A stretch of 64,000 nt of DNA from Kineosporia corallincola (lineage in GTDB: Bacteria > Actinomycetota > Actinomycetes > Actinomycetales > Kineosporiaceae). The notes beneath the pieces are model-generated. The model was not told the origin of the DNA, ran no database searches, and worked only from the letters and a program-made list of their open reading frames with translations. Shown one piece after another: positions 22,481 to 31,197 of the stretch. A program made the translations under genes and the position numbers. The stretch is taken from NCBI RefSeq assembly GCF_018499875.1, contig NZ_JAHBAY010000001.1, positions 558,001 through 622,000 on the forward strand, read 5' to 3'. Numbering within the stretch: the first letter of the stretch is position 1; the number at the start of each line of letters is the position of its first letter.

Positions 22481-23408
22481 CGGTGGCGACCTCGGCGGCG
22501 GCGAGGCGGAGCGCCCGCTGCCGCCGGGCGGCCAGCAGGCTGTCACCGGTCAGCACCACGAGAGCCAGCCAGACCAGGCCGAATCCGGCCCACCGCGAGC
22601 CCGGCATGTGCTCGCCGAGTACCACCACGCCGCAGAGGAACTGGAGCACCGGCGTGAGGTACTGCATCAGGCCCATGGTCGACAGCGGCACCCGCTTGGC
22701 CGCCGCGGCGAACAGCAGCAGCGGGGTGATGGTGAAGACGCCGGTGGAGGCCAGCAGCAGGGCCTGCCACGGCGGGTTGTGACCGATGGTGCTGTGCCCC
22801 TGCACGGCCAGCACGATCAGGCCGGCCACCGCGAACGGCGCCAGCACCAGGTTCTCGGTGCTCAGCCCGGCCAGGGCGCTCACCCCGCCGTTGCTGCCGA
22901 CCTGCTTCTTCACCAGTCCGTAGGTGCCGAACGACAGGGCCAGGCTGAGCGCGATCACCGGCACCCGCCCGTAGGTCACCGTCAGCACGATGCCGGCGCT
23001 CACCCCGATCAGCACCGCCGCCCACTGCCCGGGGCGCAGTCGCTCGCGCAGCACGAGCACCCCCAGGGCCACGGTGACCAGCGGGTTCAGGAAGTAGCCG
23101 AGCGCGGCCTCGACCACCTGGTCGCTGTTGACGGCGTAGATGTAGACGCCCCAGTTGATCGCGATCAGGAACGCCGCCGCGCCGAGGACCACGACCTGCC
23201 GCCGGTTGCCCAGCACGGTGCGCATCTCGCGCCACGAGCGCAGGGCCGCGACCAGCACCAGGCAGACCAGGCCGGTGAAGACGATGCGCCAGAGCAGCAC
23301 CTCCAGCGCCCCGGAATCGCCGAGAAGCCGGAAGTAGAGCGGGAAACAGCCCCAGAGCAGATAGCAGACGAAGCCGTAGCCGACACCCCTGCGAAGCTCC
23401 GGATTCAT
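22455..23408 (-). CDS. rarD: RarD-type EamA-family transporter
   Basis: 317-aa membrane protein with about ten helices in two EamA repeats. The RarD N terminus is clear (GYGFVCYLLWGCFPLYFRLL), followed by WRIVFTGLVCL, INWGVYIYAV and LGYFLNPLVTV. RarD relatives are drug/metabolite exporters of unproven substrate, first noted for chloramphenicol resistance. Start ATG at 23408. It is convergent with the molybdoenzyme gene and the two coding regions overlap by 26 bp. It is separated from korB by a strong bidirectional hairpin. Confidence 0.88.
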
Positions 23409-23437
23409 CCCATGAGTCTAGGGGCAGGGGCTACCGA

Positions 23438-23455
23438 TCATGGACGACGACGGGC
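23438..23455. repeat. Isolated arm of the dispersed GGACGACGA repeat
   Basis: ATCATGGACGACGACGGG lies between rarD and its downstream hairpin and shares the TGGACGACGA core with the palindromes at 27730 and 36763. Confidence 0.4.
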
Positions 23456-23476
23456 TCCGGAGGTTTCGGGCGGAAT

Positions 23477-23514
23477 AACGGGGGACGACGCGAAAGCTCA
23501 CGTCGTCCCCCGTT
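23477..23514. terminator. 14-bp perfect hairpin between rarD and korB
   Basis: AACGGGGGACGACG is perfectly complementary to CGTCGTCCCCCGTT across a 10-base loop. It lies 23 bp beyond the korB stop, and so can terminate korAB, and upstream of rarD. The stem shares the GGACGACG core found in several other hairpins of this window. Confidence 0.8.
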
Positions 23515-23537
23515 GTGCCGAAACCCCTCAGCCGGAA

Positions 23538-24629
23538 TCAGTCGGAAACCGTCCAGGTGTCCTGGCCCGCCAGCAGCGCGGCCAGGTCGTCGTCCGTGGC
23601 CGGGCCGCTGTTCGCCTCGACCGCCCCGGCGACCTGCGCGCGCACCAGGTCGTCGTAGGCCGGCCGGGCGACCTTGCGGAACACCCCGAGCGGCACGTGC
23701 GACAGGGTGGCGTCGTCGAGCCGCGACAGCGCGAACTGGGTTGCCGGGTTGGGGTTCTCGGCGTCGTGCACGAGTAGCGCCGCCTCGCCCACCGCGGAGA
23801 CGTCGGCGACCTCCAGCGAGCCGTCGGCCGCGCGCACCACGCCCTTGGCCCCGTCCGCGCCGAACCGGATCGGCTCGCCGTGCTCCAGGCGGATCAGCCG
23901 GGCCTGCGCCTCGTCCCGGTCCTTGAGCACGTCGAACGCGCCGTCGTTGAAGATCGGGCAGTTCTGGTAGATCTCCACCAGCGCCGAACCCCGGTGCTCC
24001 ACGGCCTGTTTCAGCACCGACGTGAGGTGCTTGCGGTCGGAGTCGAGCGTGCGGGCGACGAACGTGGCCTCGGCGCCCAGGGCCAGCGAGATCGGGTTGA
24101 ACGGCGTGTCCACCGAGCCCACCGGTGTGGACTTGGTGATCTTGCCCGGCTCGGAGGTGGGCGAGTACTGGCCCTTGGTGAGCCCGTAGATGCGGTTGTT
24201 GAACAGCAGGACGGTCAGGTTCACGTTGCGGCGCAGCGCGTGGATCAGGTGGTTTCCGCCGATCGACAGCGCGTCGCCGTCACCCGTCACCACCCAGACG
24301 TTCAGGTCGGGACGGGCGGTGACCAGGCCGGTCGCGATCGACGGCGCCCGGCCGTGGATCGAGTGCAGGCCGTAGGTGTCGAGGTAGTACGGGAACCGCG
24401 ACGAGCAGCCGATGCCCGACACGCAGACCACGTTCTCCCGCCGGATGCCCAGCTCGGGCATGAAACCCTGCACGGCGGCGAGGATCGCGTAGTCCCCGCA
24501 GCCCGGGCACCAGCGCACCTCGGCGCCGGAGGTGAAGTCCTTGCGGGTCTGCTTCGCGTCGTCCGGGCCCAGGTGCGGCACCTGCGCCAGCCCCGAGAGC
24601 ACCGTGGGCATACCGAGTTCCGTGGTCAT
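23538..24629 (-). CDS. korB: 2-oxoacid:ferredoxin oxidoreductase, beta subunit
   Basis: 363-aa thiamine-diphosphate subunit of 2-oxoglutarate (2-oxoacid):ferredoxin oxidoreductase. CPGCGDYAILAAVQ and GIGCSSRFPYYLDTYG provide cysteines for the cluster, and GDGDALSIGGNH with LLFNNRIYGLTKGQ is the TPP/Mg site. The enzyme oxidatively decarboxylates 2-oxoglutarate to succinyl-CoA and passes electrons to ferredoxin. The ATG at 24629 is one base past the korA stop with GAGGAGGT upstream inside korA, so the two are co-translated. Confidence 0.94.
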   Translation of the reverse strand: MTTELGMPTVLSGLAQVPHLGPDDAKQTRKDFTSGAEVRWCPGCGDYAILAAVQGFMPELGIRRENVVCVSGIGCSSRFPYYLDTYGLHSIHGRAPSIATGLVTARPDLNVWVVTGDGDALSIGGNHLIHALRRNVNLTVLLFNNRIYGLTKGQYSPTSEPGKITKSTPVGSVDTPFNPISLALGAEATFVARTLDSDRKHLTSVLKQAVEHRGSALVEIYQNCPIFNDGAFDVLKDRDEAQARLIRLEHGEPIRFGADGAKGVVRAADGSLEVADVSAVGEAALLVHDAENPNPATQFALSRLDDATLSHVPLGVFRKVARPAYDDLVRAQVAGAVEANSGPATDDDLAALLAGQDTWTVSD

Positions 24630-24630
24630 G

Positions 24631-26526
24631 TCAGTAGACCTCCTCGATCTCGATCTCGCTCGCGAGGGACGTGATGGCGGTGGCGATCTCCGCCGAGCTG
24701 AACGGCAGACCGCGCACCTGGTTGTATCCCCGGGCGTCCACCAGGTAGCGGGCCCGCAGCAGCAGGGCCAGCTGACCGAGGTTCATCTCCGGGATCAGCA
24801 CCCGCTGATAGCGCCTGAGCACGTCACCGGTGTTCGCCGGGAACGGGTTCAGGTGCCGCAGGTGGGCGGTGGCCACCCGCACCCCGTCACGGCGGGCCAC
24901 CCGGGCCCCGGCCGCGATCGGGCCGAACGTGCTGCCCCAGCCGAGCACCAGCACCTCGGCGTCACCGGTCGGGTCGTCGACCTCCAGGTCGGGCACGTCG
25001 ATGCCGTCGATCTTGGCCTGGCGCAGCCGCACCATCTTGTCGTGGTTGTCCGGGTCGTAGCTGATCTCACCGGTGCCGTCGGCCTTCTCGATGCCGCCGA
25101 TCCGGTGCTCCAGCCCGGGTGTGCCCGGCACCGCCCAGGGCCGGGCCAGCGTGCCGGGGTCCCGGTCGAACGGCCGGAAGGCCGGGGCGCCCGGTTCCGG
25201 CGCGGGCGCGAACGACACCTTCAGGTCGGGCAACGACGGCACGGCCGGCAGTTGCCACGGCTCCGACCCGTTGGCCAGGTAGCCGTCGGACAGCAGCAGC
25301 ACCGGCGTGCGGTAGGTGGTGGCGATCCGGACCGCCTCGATCGCGGCGTCGAAACAGTCGGCGGGGGAGCGCGGCGCGATCACCGGCACCGGCGACTCGC
25401 CGTTGCGCCCGTACATCGCCTGGAGCAGGTCGGACTGCTCGGTCTTGGTCGGCAGGCCGGTGGACGGGCCACCGCGCTGCACGTCCACGATCACCAGCGG
25501 CAGCTCCAGCGAGACCGCCAGGCCGATGGTCTCGCTCTTCAGCGCCAGACCCGGTCCGGACGTGGTGGTCACGCCGATCGTGCCGCCGTACGAGGCGCCC
25601 AGGGCGGCCCCGATCGCGGAGATCTCGTCCTCGGCCTGGATCGTGGTGACGCCGAACTTCTTCATCCCCGACAGGGCGTGCAGGATGTCGGAGGCCGGGG
25701 TGATCGGGTACGAGCCGAGCACGATCGGCAGACCGGCCCGGTGCCCGGCCGCCACCAGGCCGTAGGCCAGCGCGGTGTTGCCGGTGATGTTGCGGTAGGT
25801 GCCCGCGGGGGCCGGGGCCGGGGCGATCTCGTAGGAGACGGCGAAGCCCTCGGTGGTCTCACCGAACGCCCAGCCGGCCTTGAACGCGGTCAGGTTGGCG
25901 GCCAGAATCTCCGGCCGGCGGCCGAATTTCGTGTTCAGGAAGCGCTCGGTGCCCTCGGTCGGCCGGTTGTACAGCCAGCAGAGCAGGCCCAGCGCGAACA
26001 TGTTCTTGGAGCGCTCGGCGTCTTTCCGCGAGAGCCCGAACTCCTTCAGCGCCTCGACCGTCAGGCTGGTCAGCGGCACCGGGTGCACCTGCCAGGAGTC
26101 CAGCGAGCCGTCGTCCACCGGGCTGCCCGGGTAGCCGACCCTGGTCAGGTTCCGCTTCGTGAACTCGTCGGTGTTGACGATGACGGTCTTGCCCCGCGGC
26201 AGGTCGGGCAGGTTCGCCTTGAGCGCCGCCGGGTTCATTGCCACCAGCACGTCCGGTGCGTCGCCGGGCGTGAGCACGTCGTGGTCGGCGAAGTGCAGCT
26301 GAAAACTGGAGACGCCGGGCAGCGTGCCCTGGGGCGCGCGGATCTCCGCCGGGAAGTTCGGCAGGGTGGCCAGGTCGTTGCCCAGCGACGCGGTCTCCGC
26401 CGTGAACCGGTCGCCGGTCAGCTGCATGCCGTCGCCGGAGTCACCGGCGAAACGGATCACCACGCTGTCGATCTGCTCGACTCTGGGCCCGCTCGCCCCG
26501 GTCGGGACCACAGCAGTGTCGTCCAT
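24631..26526 (-). CDS. korA: 2-oxoacid:ferredoxin oxidoreductase, fused gamma-alpha subunit
   Basis: 631-aa subunit with an N-terminal gamma domain (RFAGDSGDGMQLTGDRF) fused to the alpha domain (GSYPITPASDILHAL, IQAEDEISAIGAALGASY, TTTSGPGLALKSETIGLA). This two-gene form is the KorAB type described in actinobacteria, which supports a modified TCA cycle. It is divergent from a LysR-type regulator across a 264-bp region containing CTAAGG repeats. Reduced ferredoxin from this enzyme could matter to the NADH-module-less nuo2 cluster; that link is only inference. Confidence 0.94.
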   Translation of the reverse strand: MDDTAVVPTGASGPRVEQIDSVVIRFAGDSGDGMQLTGDRFTAETASLGNDLATLPNFPAEIRAPQGTLPGVSSFQLHFADHDVLTPGDAPDVLVAMNPAALKANLPDLPRGKTVIVNTDEFTKRNLTRVGYPGSPVDDGSLDSWQVHPVPLTSLTVEALKEFGLSRKDAERSKNMFALGLLCWLYNRPTEGTERFLNTKFGRRPEILAANLTAFKAGWAFGETTEGFAVSYEIAPAPAPAGTYRNITGNTALAYGLVAAGHRAGLPIVLGSYPITPASDILHALSGMKKFGVTTIQAEDEISAIGAALGASYGGTIGVTTTSGPGLALKSETIGLAVSLELPLVIVDVQRGGPSTGLPTKTEQSDLLQAMYGRNGESPVPVIAPRSPADCFDAAIEAVRIATTYRTPVLLLSDGYLANGSEPWQLPAVPSLPDLKVSFAPAPEPGAPAFRPFDRDPGTLARPWAVPGTPGLEHRIGGIEKADGTGEISYDPDNHDKMVRLRQAKIDGIDVPDLEVDDPTGDAEVLVLGWGSTFGPIAAGARVARRDGVRVATAHLRHLNPFPANTGDVLRRYQRVLIPEMNLGQLALLLRARYLVDARGYNQVRGLPFSSAEIATAITSLASEIEIEEVY

Positions 26527-26627
26527 GAAGTCTCCTCAGTCCGCCTGCCTGTGCCCGTGCGTCGATCCACCCCGTGGTGCACGGGCATCCGCACACAGTG
26601 TCTCGCTGTGGGGTGGCTCGCATGCCA

Positions 26628-26662
26628 CTAAGGTTCCCCTTAGTCCCGATGTTCTGCTAAGG
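26628..26662. promoter_or_regulatory. CTAAGG operator-like repeats between korA and the LysR gene
   Basis: The perfect inverted repeat CTAAGG-TTCC-CCTTAG occupies 26628-26643 and a third CTAAGG lies at 26657-26662, followed by AAC. It sits in the intergenic region between divergent korAB and a LysR-type gene, where such regulators normally bind. Function is inferred from position and symmetry only. Confidence 0.5.
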
Positions 26663-26790
26663 AACGGGCCGATCGTCGCATGCGCAAGGGGCACAGCGAC
26701 CCAACTGTGCAACCGCGCGCACACGTCGGGTAGTCCTTCTGCCCCTGTGTGGTCACAAGTCTGGCTTGTGACGGGCGTAGAGTTGGTCAC

Positions 26791-27729
26791 ATGCCGCTGC
26801 CTCCGCGTGTCCCCGAGCTCGCGGCGCTCGACCTGCTGCTGTCCGTCGCCCGCACCGGAAGCCTCGGCGCGGCCGCCCGCGAGCACCACATCAGTCAGCA
26901 GGCCGCGAGCGAGCGCATCCGGCGGCTGGAGGGCACTCTCGGGGTGCAGGTGCTGCGCCGCAGCCGGCAGGGATCCAGCCTGACCACCGCCGGCGCGCTG
27001 GTCGCCGACTGGGCCGGGCAGCTCACCGAACTCGCCGCCGGCCTGGAGGCCAGCGTCGCGGCCCTGCGGGCGGAACGTCACGCCCAGCTGCGGGTCGCCG
27101 CCAGCCTGACCGTGGCCGAGTACCTGATGCCCCGCTGGCTGGTGACGTTGCGGCACCAGGTCGAGGCCCGCGGCGAGGAGGTGTCGGTGCAGCTCACCGC
27201 CACCAACTCGGAGGAGGTCGCCGAGCGGGTGCGGGACGGCCGGGCCGGGCTGGGTTTCGTCGAGGGGCCCTCCGCGCCCGGCGGCCTGGCCTGGCGCGAG
27301 ATCGGCACGGACTCGCTGGTTCTCGTCGTCCCCTCGGGCCACCCCTGGTCACGGCGCCGCCGGCCGGTCGACGCGGCCGAGCTCTCACACACCCCGCTGG
27401 TCTCCCGGGAGGCCGGCTCCGGCACCCGCCGGGCCCTGGAGGTGGCGCTGGAGACCGCACTCGGCGCGGGCTACGAGCGGGCGCGCCCGCTGCTGGAGCT
27501 GTCCGGCACCGCGGCCGTCCGCGGCGCGGTGCTGGCCGGCGCCGGACCGGCCGTGCTGAGCACGCTGGCCGTGGCCGACGACGTGGCCTCCGGCCGGCTG
27601 CGCACCGTCGGCGTCACCGGCCTCGCCCTCGACCGCCGTCTGCTCGCGGTGTGGCCGCTCGGCAGCTCACCCCGCGGTCCGGCGTCCGACCTGCTCACCA
27701 TCGCGCTGCGGGGGCGCAGCCGGCGCTGA
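26791..27729 (+). CDS. LysR-type transcriptional regulator, divergent from korAB
   Basis: 312 aa. The winged-helix N terminus is ELAALDLLLSVARTGSLGAAA then HHISQQAASERIRRLE, the LysR recognition helix region. A two-lobed effector domain follows (LRVAASLTVAEYLMP, GLGFVEGPSAP, REAGSGTRRALE). The start ATG at 26791 gives the standard spacing to the HTH. Divergence from korAB suggests it controls korAB and itself; the effector is unknown. It ends in a shared bidirectional terminator facing the ABC transporter genes. Confidence 0.9.
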   Translation: MPLPPRVPELAALDLLLSVARTGSLGAAAREHHISQQAASERIRRLEGTLGVQVLRRSRQGSSLTTAGALVADWAGQLTELAAGLEASVAALRAERHAQLRVAASLTVAEYLMPRWLVTLRHQVEARGEEVSVQLTATNSEEVAERVRDGRAGLGFVEGPSAPGGLAWREIGTDSLVLVVPSGHPWSRRRRPVDAAELSHTPLVSREAGSGTRRALEVALETALGAGYERARPLLELSGTAAVRGAVLAGAGPAVLSTLAVADDVASGRLRTVGVTGLALDRRLLAVWPLGSSPRGPASDLLTIALRGRSRR

Positions 27730-27784
27730 CAGAACGATGGACGACGAGGAGCCAGGCTCGCGCTCCTCGTCGTCCATCGTTCTG
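27730..27784. terminator. Perfect 23-bp hairpin between convergent lysR and ABC ATPase genes
   Basis: A 23-bp arm starting CAGAACGATGGACGACGAGG is perfectly repeated in inverse after a 9-base loop. It starts on the last base of the lysR stop codon and ends 4 bp before the ATPase stop, so it serves both convergent operons. The same arm, nearly identical, recurs as a single copy upstream of murB (53204-53225). Confidence 0.88.
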
Positions 27785-27788
27785 GGTT

Positions 27789-28532
27789 CTACAACCGGCC
27801 GGCCTCGATGATCCGTTTCAGGAACTGCTGGGTGCGTTCCTGTCGGGGCTCACCCAGAACCTGCCCCGGAGAACCCCGTTCGAGCACCCTGCCGCCGTCG
27901 AGGAAGCACACCTCGTCGGCCACCTGACGGGCGAAACCCATCTCGTGGGTGGCCACCACCATGGTCATGCCCTCGGACTTCAGGTCGCGCAGCATCGCCA
28001 GCACCTCACCCACCAGCTCCGGGTCGAGGGCCGAGGTGACCTCGTCGAACAGCATCAGCACCGGGTCGTTCACCAGCGACCGGGCGATCGTCACCCGCTG
28101 CTGCTGACCGCCGGAGAGATGGTCGGGGTAGGCGTCCGCGCGGTGCCGCAGGCCGACCCGGTCCAGGGTGGCCAGGGCGCGCTCGCGGGCCTGCTCGGCC
28201 GGCACCCGGTGCACCTTGCGCGGGGCCAGGGTGATGTTGTCCAGCACGGTCAGGTGCGGGAACAGGTTGAACGACTGGAACACGATCCCGATCCGGGACC
28301 GCACCTGGTCGGCGTTCACCCGGGGGTCGGTGATGTCCTGGCCCTGGAGCTCGATCAGCCCGTCGTCCACCGTCTCCAGCAGGTCGACGCAGCGCAGCAG
28401 CGTGGACTTGCCCGAGCCGGAGGCGCCGATCAGCACCATCACCTCGTGCTCGGCCACGTCCAGGCTGAGGTCCCGCAGAATCACGTTGTGCCCGTAGGAC
28501 TTCCGCAGGTTCTCGATGTTCAGCAGGCTCAT
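27789..28532 (-). CDS. Polar amino-acid ABC transporter, ATP-binding protein (GlnQ-like)
   Basis: 247-aa ATPase. Walker A is GASGSGKST, the signature LSGGQQQR and Walker B VLMLFDEVTSALDPE with the Q-loop FQSFNLFPHLTVLDN. The sequence is typical of the GlnQ/HisP/ArtP class for polar amino acids. Its ATG overlaps the permease stop by four bases, giving an operon of binding protein, permease and ATPase. Substrate cannot be assigned. Confidence 0.93.
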   Translation of the reverse strand: MSLLNIENLRKSYGHNVILRDLSLDVAEHEVMVLIGASGSGKSTLLRCVDLLETVDDGLIELQGQDITDPRVNADQVRSRIGIVFQSFNLFPHLTVLDNITLAPRKVHRVPAEQARERALATLDRVGLRHRADAYPDHLSGGQQQRVTIARSLVNDPVLMLFDEVTSALDPELVGEVLAMLRDLKSEGMTMVVATHEMGFARQVADEVCFLDGGRVLERGSPGQVLGEPRQERTQQFLKRIIEAGRL

Positions 28533-29383
28533 ACGTGCCCTCCGCCGGGAACCGCGCCGTACCGCCTGGAGATCCGGTCGGTGATCCGGGTCATCGGGAT
28601 GGTCAGCACCAGGAACAGCAGGCCGGCCACCACGTACGGGGTGAAGTTGAAGCTCTCCGCGGTCTTGATCTGGGCCGCCCGCACCGAGTCGATGGCCGCA
28701 CCCAGCACCGAGATCAGGCCGGAGTCCTTGCTCAGCGACACCAGGTCGTTCAGCAGCGGCGGCACCACCCGGCGCACGGCCTGGGGCAGCACCACGAACC
28801 GCATGGTCTGCGAGCCGCTCAGGCCCAGTGAGCGGGCGGCCGCACGCTGGCTCGGGTGGATCGACTCGATGCCGGCCCGGAACACCTCGGCCACGTAGGC
28901 GGAGTACGACAGCACCAGCGCGATGCAGCCCAGCACCACCGGGTCGGTGGGAGCCCCGGTCAGGTTGAGCGCCGGCACCCCGAAGCCGACCAGCAGCAGG
29001 AGCAGGATCATCGGCAGGCCGCGGAACACGTCGATGTACACCGTGGCCAGTGCCCGCACCGGCCAGAACACCGGTCCGGTCAGGGTTTTCAGGATCGCCA
29101 GGACCATCCCGAGGATCAGCACACAGACCGCGCTGGCGCCGAAGACCTTGACGTTGATCCAGAAGCCGGCCAGCACGTCGGGGAACGCGTCGACGGCCTT
29201 GTCCCAGTTGAAGAAGGTCTCCTGGGTGCGCTGCCAGCCCGGCGCCGACACCATGCCGGCGATCAGCAGACCGCCGATCACCACGGTGCTGACCACCGCG
29301 ATCAGCAGCGAGCGCAGGTTCTGCCGGCGCCGGTAGGCGTCACGTTCCCGCTGGCGCGCGGAGGGTGTCCAGGTGTCGCTCAC
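28529..29383 (-). CDS. Polar amino-acid ABC transporter permease
   Basis: 284 aa, with a basic cytoplasmic N terminus and about five helices. The EAA loop that docks the ATPase is AARSLGLSGSQTMRFVVLPQ, preceded by YVDVFRGLP-like YIDVFRGLPMILLLL, both typical of the HisM/GlnP class. A single permease gene implies a homodimeric channel. Overlaps the neighbouring genes by 4 bp on both sides. Confidence 0.92.
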   Translation of the reverse strand: MSDTWTPSARQRERDAYRRRQNLRSLLIAVVSTVVIGGLLIAGMVSAPGWQRTQETFFNWDKAVDAFPDVLAGFWINVKVFGASAVCVLILGMVLAILKTLTGPVFWPVRALATVYIDVFRGLPMILLLLLVGFGVPALNLTGAPTDPVVLGCIALVLSYSAYVAEVFRAGIESIHPSQRAAARSLGLSGSQTMRFVVLPQAVRRVVPPLLNDLVSLSKDSGLISVLGAAIDSVRAAQIKTAESFNFTPYVVAGLLFLVLTIPMTRITDRISRRYGAVPGGGHV

Positions 29384-30258
29384 TTGAGCTCGGGGGCCCC
29401 GGCCGAGTCGGTCAGGTACTCGGTCTCGAGCGTCTCCAGCGTGCCGTCCTCGCGCAGGGCGTCGACGGCCTGCGTGACGCAGTCGGTCAGCGAGCTGTTC
29501 TTCGCCAGCAGCAGGCCGAACTGTTCCTGGGCGTCACCGGTCTGCGGCAGCTGGCCCACCACCACGCCGTCGTCCAGCTCGGCCGAGGCCAGGTAGAGCG
29601 CGGTGGGCAGGTCCACCACCAGGGCGTCGATCTGGCCGTTGTTCAGGGCCAGCTTGGCCTTGTCGTTGTCGTCGAACACCGACGGGTCGCTGGTCGGGGC
29701 GATCTGCGACTCGATCACGTCGTAGCTCGTGGTGCCCACCTGGGCGCCGAGCTTCAGGCCCTTCAGGTCGGCGATCGAGGTAGCGCCGGCGGCCTTGCTG
29801 CCCTTCACCGTCACGACCGCCTGCGCGACGTCGTAGTAGCCCGAGGAGAAGTCCACGGCCTCCTTGCGCTCGTCGGTGATCGAGAACTGGTTGATGTCGA
29901 AGTCGAACGCCTTCTTGCCCGGCTGCACCGCGGCGTTGAACGTCACGGTGGACCACTTGACCTGGTCGTCGGTGTAGCCCAGCTGCTTGGCCACCGCGTA
30001 CGCCACGGCCGACTCGTACCCCTTGCCGTTGGCCGGGTCGTTGTCCTCGAACCACGGCGAGTAGGCCGGGGAGTCGGTGCCGATCGTCAGCGTGCCCGAG
30101 GTCAGGGTGTCCAGGTCGGCCGGGGCGCAGGAGGCCGCCGAACTGGACGACGAGGAGCCCGCGCTGCTCGCCTCGTCGTTCGAGTCAGCCGGAGCACAGG
30201 CCGCGACGGCCAGCAGGGCGAGAAGTGCGGAGCCGGCGGCAGGCAGTCGGCGAGACAT
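29380..30258 (-). CDS. Amino-acid ABC transporter substrate-binding lipoprotein
   Basis: 292 aa. The signal peptide MSRRLPAAGSALLALLAVAAC ends in a lipobox cysteine, then an acidic Ser-rich linker leads to a type-II periplasmic-binding fold: TLTIGTDSPAYSPWFE, DFDINQFSITDERKEAVDFSS, LKLGAQVGTTSYD. It captures a polar amino acid outside the membrane and delivers it to the permease encoded next to it. First gene of the transporter operon. Confidence 0.92.
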   Translation of the reverse strand: MSRRLPAAGSALLALLAVAACAPADSNDEASSAGSSSSSSAASCAPADLDTLTSGTLTIGTDSPAYSPWFEDNDPANGKGYESAVAYAVAKQLGYTDDQVKWSTVTFNAAVQPGKKAFDFDINQFSITDERKEAVDFSSGYYDVAQAVVTVKGSKAAGATSIADLKGLKLGAQVGTTSYDVIESQIAPTSDPSVFDDNDKAKLALNNGQIDALVVDLPTALYLASAELDDGVVVGQLPQTGDAQEQFGLLLAKNSSLTDCVTQAVDALREDGTLETLETEYLTDSAGAPELK

Positions 30259-30415
30259 GAATACTCCAAGGTCAGCGCAAGGTTCGGCGGTCGAGTGTAT
30301 AGCTGGCCCCTGTCCACCGCCGACCGGGTTAACCCTGACGGCACGCAGGTGTCCGATTCGTCACCAGGGCGTTCGCGGGCTGCGCCGATGTGTGCGGTTG
30401 TGTTTCGATGGCGTG

Positions 30416-30727
30416 ATGTCCGAGGTGCGCGAGAACCGTGACGAGAACCGCTTCGAGATCTGGGTGGACGGCGAGCTGGCCGGTTTCACCGAGCACCGCG
30501 GCCTGGGCCCGGTGGTGAGCTTCGTGCACACCGAGATCGCCGAGCGGTTCGGTGGTCGCGGCCTGGCCACCCAGCTGATCCGCGAGACCCTCGACACCGA
30601 GCGGGAACGTGGCTCGAAGGTGCTGCCGATCTGCCCGTTCGTCAAGGCTTTCATCGAGAAGCACCCGGACTACCTCGACCTGGTGCCGGACAACCGGCGC
30701 GCGGCGTTCGGCCTGCCGGCGGCCTGA
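30416..30727 (+). CDS. Small GNAT-like N-acetyltransferase (COG2388/YjdJ type)
   Basis: 103-aa protein beginning MSEVRENRDENRFEIWVDGE. It has the compact acetyltransferase layout of this family: TEIAERFGGRGLATQLIRE is the acetyl-CoA loop region and LPICPFVKAFIEKHPDY the conserved C terminus. Substrate unknown; relatives are stand-alone housekeeping-type genes. The ATG at 30416 is the only reasonable start, since upstream sequence is the non-coding region next to the divergent binding-protein gene. Confidence 0.85.
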   Translation: MSEVRENRDENRFEIWVDGELAGFTEHRGLGPVVSFVHTEIAERFGGRGLATQLIRETLDTERERGSKVLPICPFVKAFIEKHPDYLDLVPDNRRAAFGLPAA

Positions 30728-30787
30728 TCGGGTGGCGGCTCCACGCGTCCGCCGCACTTGACTCCGCTTCCGGGCGCTCACGGTGGG

Positions 30788-30793
30788 TAGAGT
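30788..30793 (+). promoter_or_regulatory. Candidate -10 element for nuoA2, leaderless spacing
   Basis: TAGAGT at 30788-30793 fits TANNNT and ends 7 bases before the nuoA2 ATG, the spacing expected if transcription starts at or next to the start codon. The nearest TTGACT (30758-30763) is 24 bp away, too far for a normal -35, so confidence is low. Confidence 0.35.
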
Positions 30794-30800
30794 CGTGCCC

Positions 30801-31163
30801 ATGGAGGGCCCGGAGACCTACCTGGTCGTCGCCACCGTGATCGCTGCCGGCGTGCTGCTGTTCGCCGGGGGCATGGGGGCGGCCCGGGCGTTGCGCCCGC
30901 GCGTGCCCTCGGCCGAGAAGGTCCTGACCTACGAGAGCGGCGTCGACCCGGTCGGGCACGGCTGGGCACAGAGCCAGGTGCGCTATTACCTCTACGCCTT
31001 TCTCTACCTGATCTTCGCGGTGGACGCCGTGTACCTCTTCCCCTGGGTCACCGTGGTGAAAGACCTGGGCTGGGCCACGGTGGCCGAGATGGGCGTGTTC
31101 ATCGGCATCATCGCGATCGGCCTGCTGCACGCCGTCCGGCGTGGTGCCCTGCGATGGACCTGA
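30801..31163 (+). CDS. nuoA2: Second NADH-quinone oxidoreductase subunit A paralogue
   Basis: 120-aa three-helix protein. YESGVDPVGHG replaces the usual YECGxEP, so the signature cysteine is a serine. QVRYYLYAFLYLIFAVDAVYLFPW is the conserved second helix with its acidic residue. It is the first gene of the partial nuo2 cluster. Its TGA stop is the first triplet of an 11-bp tandem repeat leading into nuoB2. The ATG at 30801 is preferred to a GTG 18 bases upstream. Confidence 0.9.
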   Translation: MEGPETYLVVATVIAAGVLLFAGGMGAARALRPRVPSAEKVLTYESGVDPVGHGWAQSQVRYYLYAFLYLIFAVDAVYLFPWVTVVKDLGWATVAEMGVFIGIIAIGLLHAVRRGALRWT

Positions 31164-31197
31164 CATGGATCTGACATGGATCTGACATGGATCTGAC
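31161..31197 (+). repeat. 11-bp tandem repeat at the nuoA2/nuoB2 junction
   Basis: TGACATGGATC occurs three times in perfect tandem (31161-31171, 31172-31182, 31183-31193) with a partial fourth copy. Each unit holds a TGA followed one base later by ATG. Because 11 is not a multiple of three, the three ATGs are in three different frames. The first TGA ends nuoA2 and the third ATG starts nuoB2. Confidence 0.9.

Noticed and set aside
30758-30793. TTGACT...TAGAGT as a complete promoter for nuoA2
   Set aside because: The two hexamers are 24 bp apart, too far for a standard sigma-70-type promoter. Only the -10 is kept as a weak candidate.
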